From contig VCMS01000110.1 in the NCBI GenBank assembly GCA_022539475.1, positions 162,385-214,687 on the forward strand: 52,303 nucleotides of DNA, given 5' to 3'. This document shows, piece after piece, positions 52,300 through 52,303 of the stretch. The DNA is from Gracilaria domingensis. Taxonomy: Eukaryota; Rhodophyta; Florideophyceae; Gracilariales; Gracilariaceae. Under the pieces are notes generated by a model. It had not been told where the DNA came from. It worked only from the letters and a program-made list of their open reading frames with translations, and did not search any database. Each line of letters starts with the position of its first letter. Positions within the stretch are counted from its first letter, which is position 1. The translations under genes were made by a program, and so were the position numbers.

Positions 52300-52303
52300 G
52301 GAG

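Overview
The window is eukaryotic, repeat-rich DNA. It has one copy each of a HARBI1/DDE_4 transposase and a Ty3/gypsy chromovirus polyprotein. It also has a Plavaka/KDZ-like DDE transposase in two diverged copies, and pieces of ordinary eukaryotic metabolic genes. Genes are mostly intron-poor. An alga (red-algal type) or another protist fits, but the sequence alone does not fix the taxon. Many genes are broken by frameshifts and stops, and several frameshifts fall in homopolymers (C21, G9, G6, A5, C4). Some breaks may therefore be sequencing or assembly errors rather than decay.

The main interest is two diverged gene clusters at the two ends of the window. Cluster 1 (about 0.5-14.4 kb) holds a transposase (+, broken), a large unrecognised basic/coiled-coil protein (-), a SET-like protein (-), a DPPY-type DNA methyltransferase (-, broken), a 142-bp palindrome, and a ParB-like protein joined to a 2-oxoglutarate/Fe(II) oxygenase (+, broken, iron-ligand His changed to Tyr). 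Cluster 2 (about 42.7-52.3 kb, running off the window) holds a 2OG-Fe(II) oxygenase (-, intact motif), an 87-bp palindrome, a transposase (+, nearly intact), a 1-kb nested palindrome array, an unrecognised protein with a PKKKRKV nuclear-localisation motif (+), and a DPPF-type methyltransferase (+, intact). Transposase, methyltransferase and oxygenase are shared by both. This suggests a family of DNA transposons that carry their own DNA-modification writer and oxidative enzyme, with chromatin-type extras.

Between the clusters, 14.4-25.1 kb is nearly gene-free. At 25.2-26.3 kb lies an intact HARBI1-like transposase. At 27.0-31.0 kb lie a broken SPFH/stomatin-like gene, a broken GT34-like glycosyltransferase and a broken coiled-coil gene. 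At 31.0-35.2 kb lies a chromovirus remnant with a 212-bp assembly gap. At 35.2-38.3 kb lie low-complexity pyrimidine-rich DNA and three tandem hairpins. At 38.3-42.4 kb lie a broken ribulose-phosphate 3-epimerase, a broken ketopantoate-reductase-like gene, and two convergent HAD-phosphatase paralogues, one of which has lost its nucleophile Asp.

Working model (inference): the transposase mobilises the unit, the N6/N4-type methyltransferase marks DNA, the oxygenase may remove or oxidise a base mark, and the SET and ParB-like parts would act on chromatin or element ends. Compact gene spacing (ATGA overlap; 15 nt) and palindromes in both divergent promoters are unusual for a eukaryote and need explanation.
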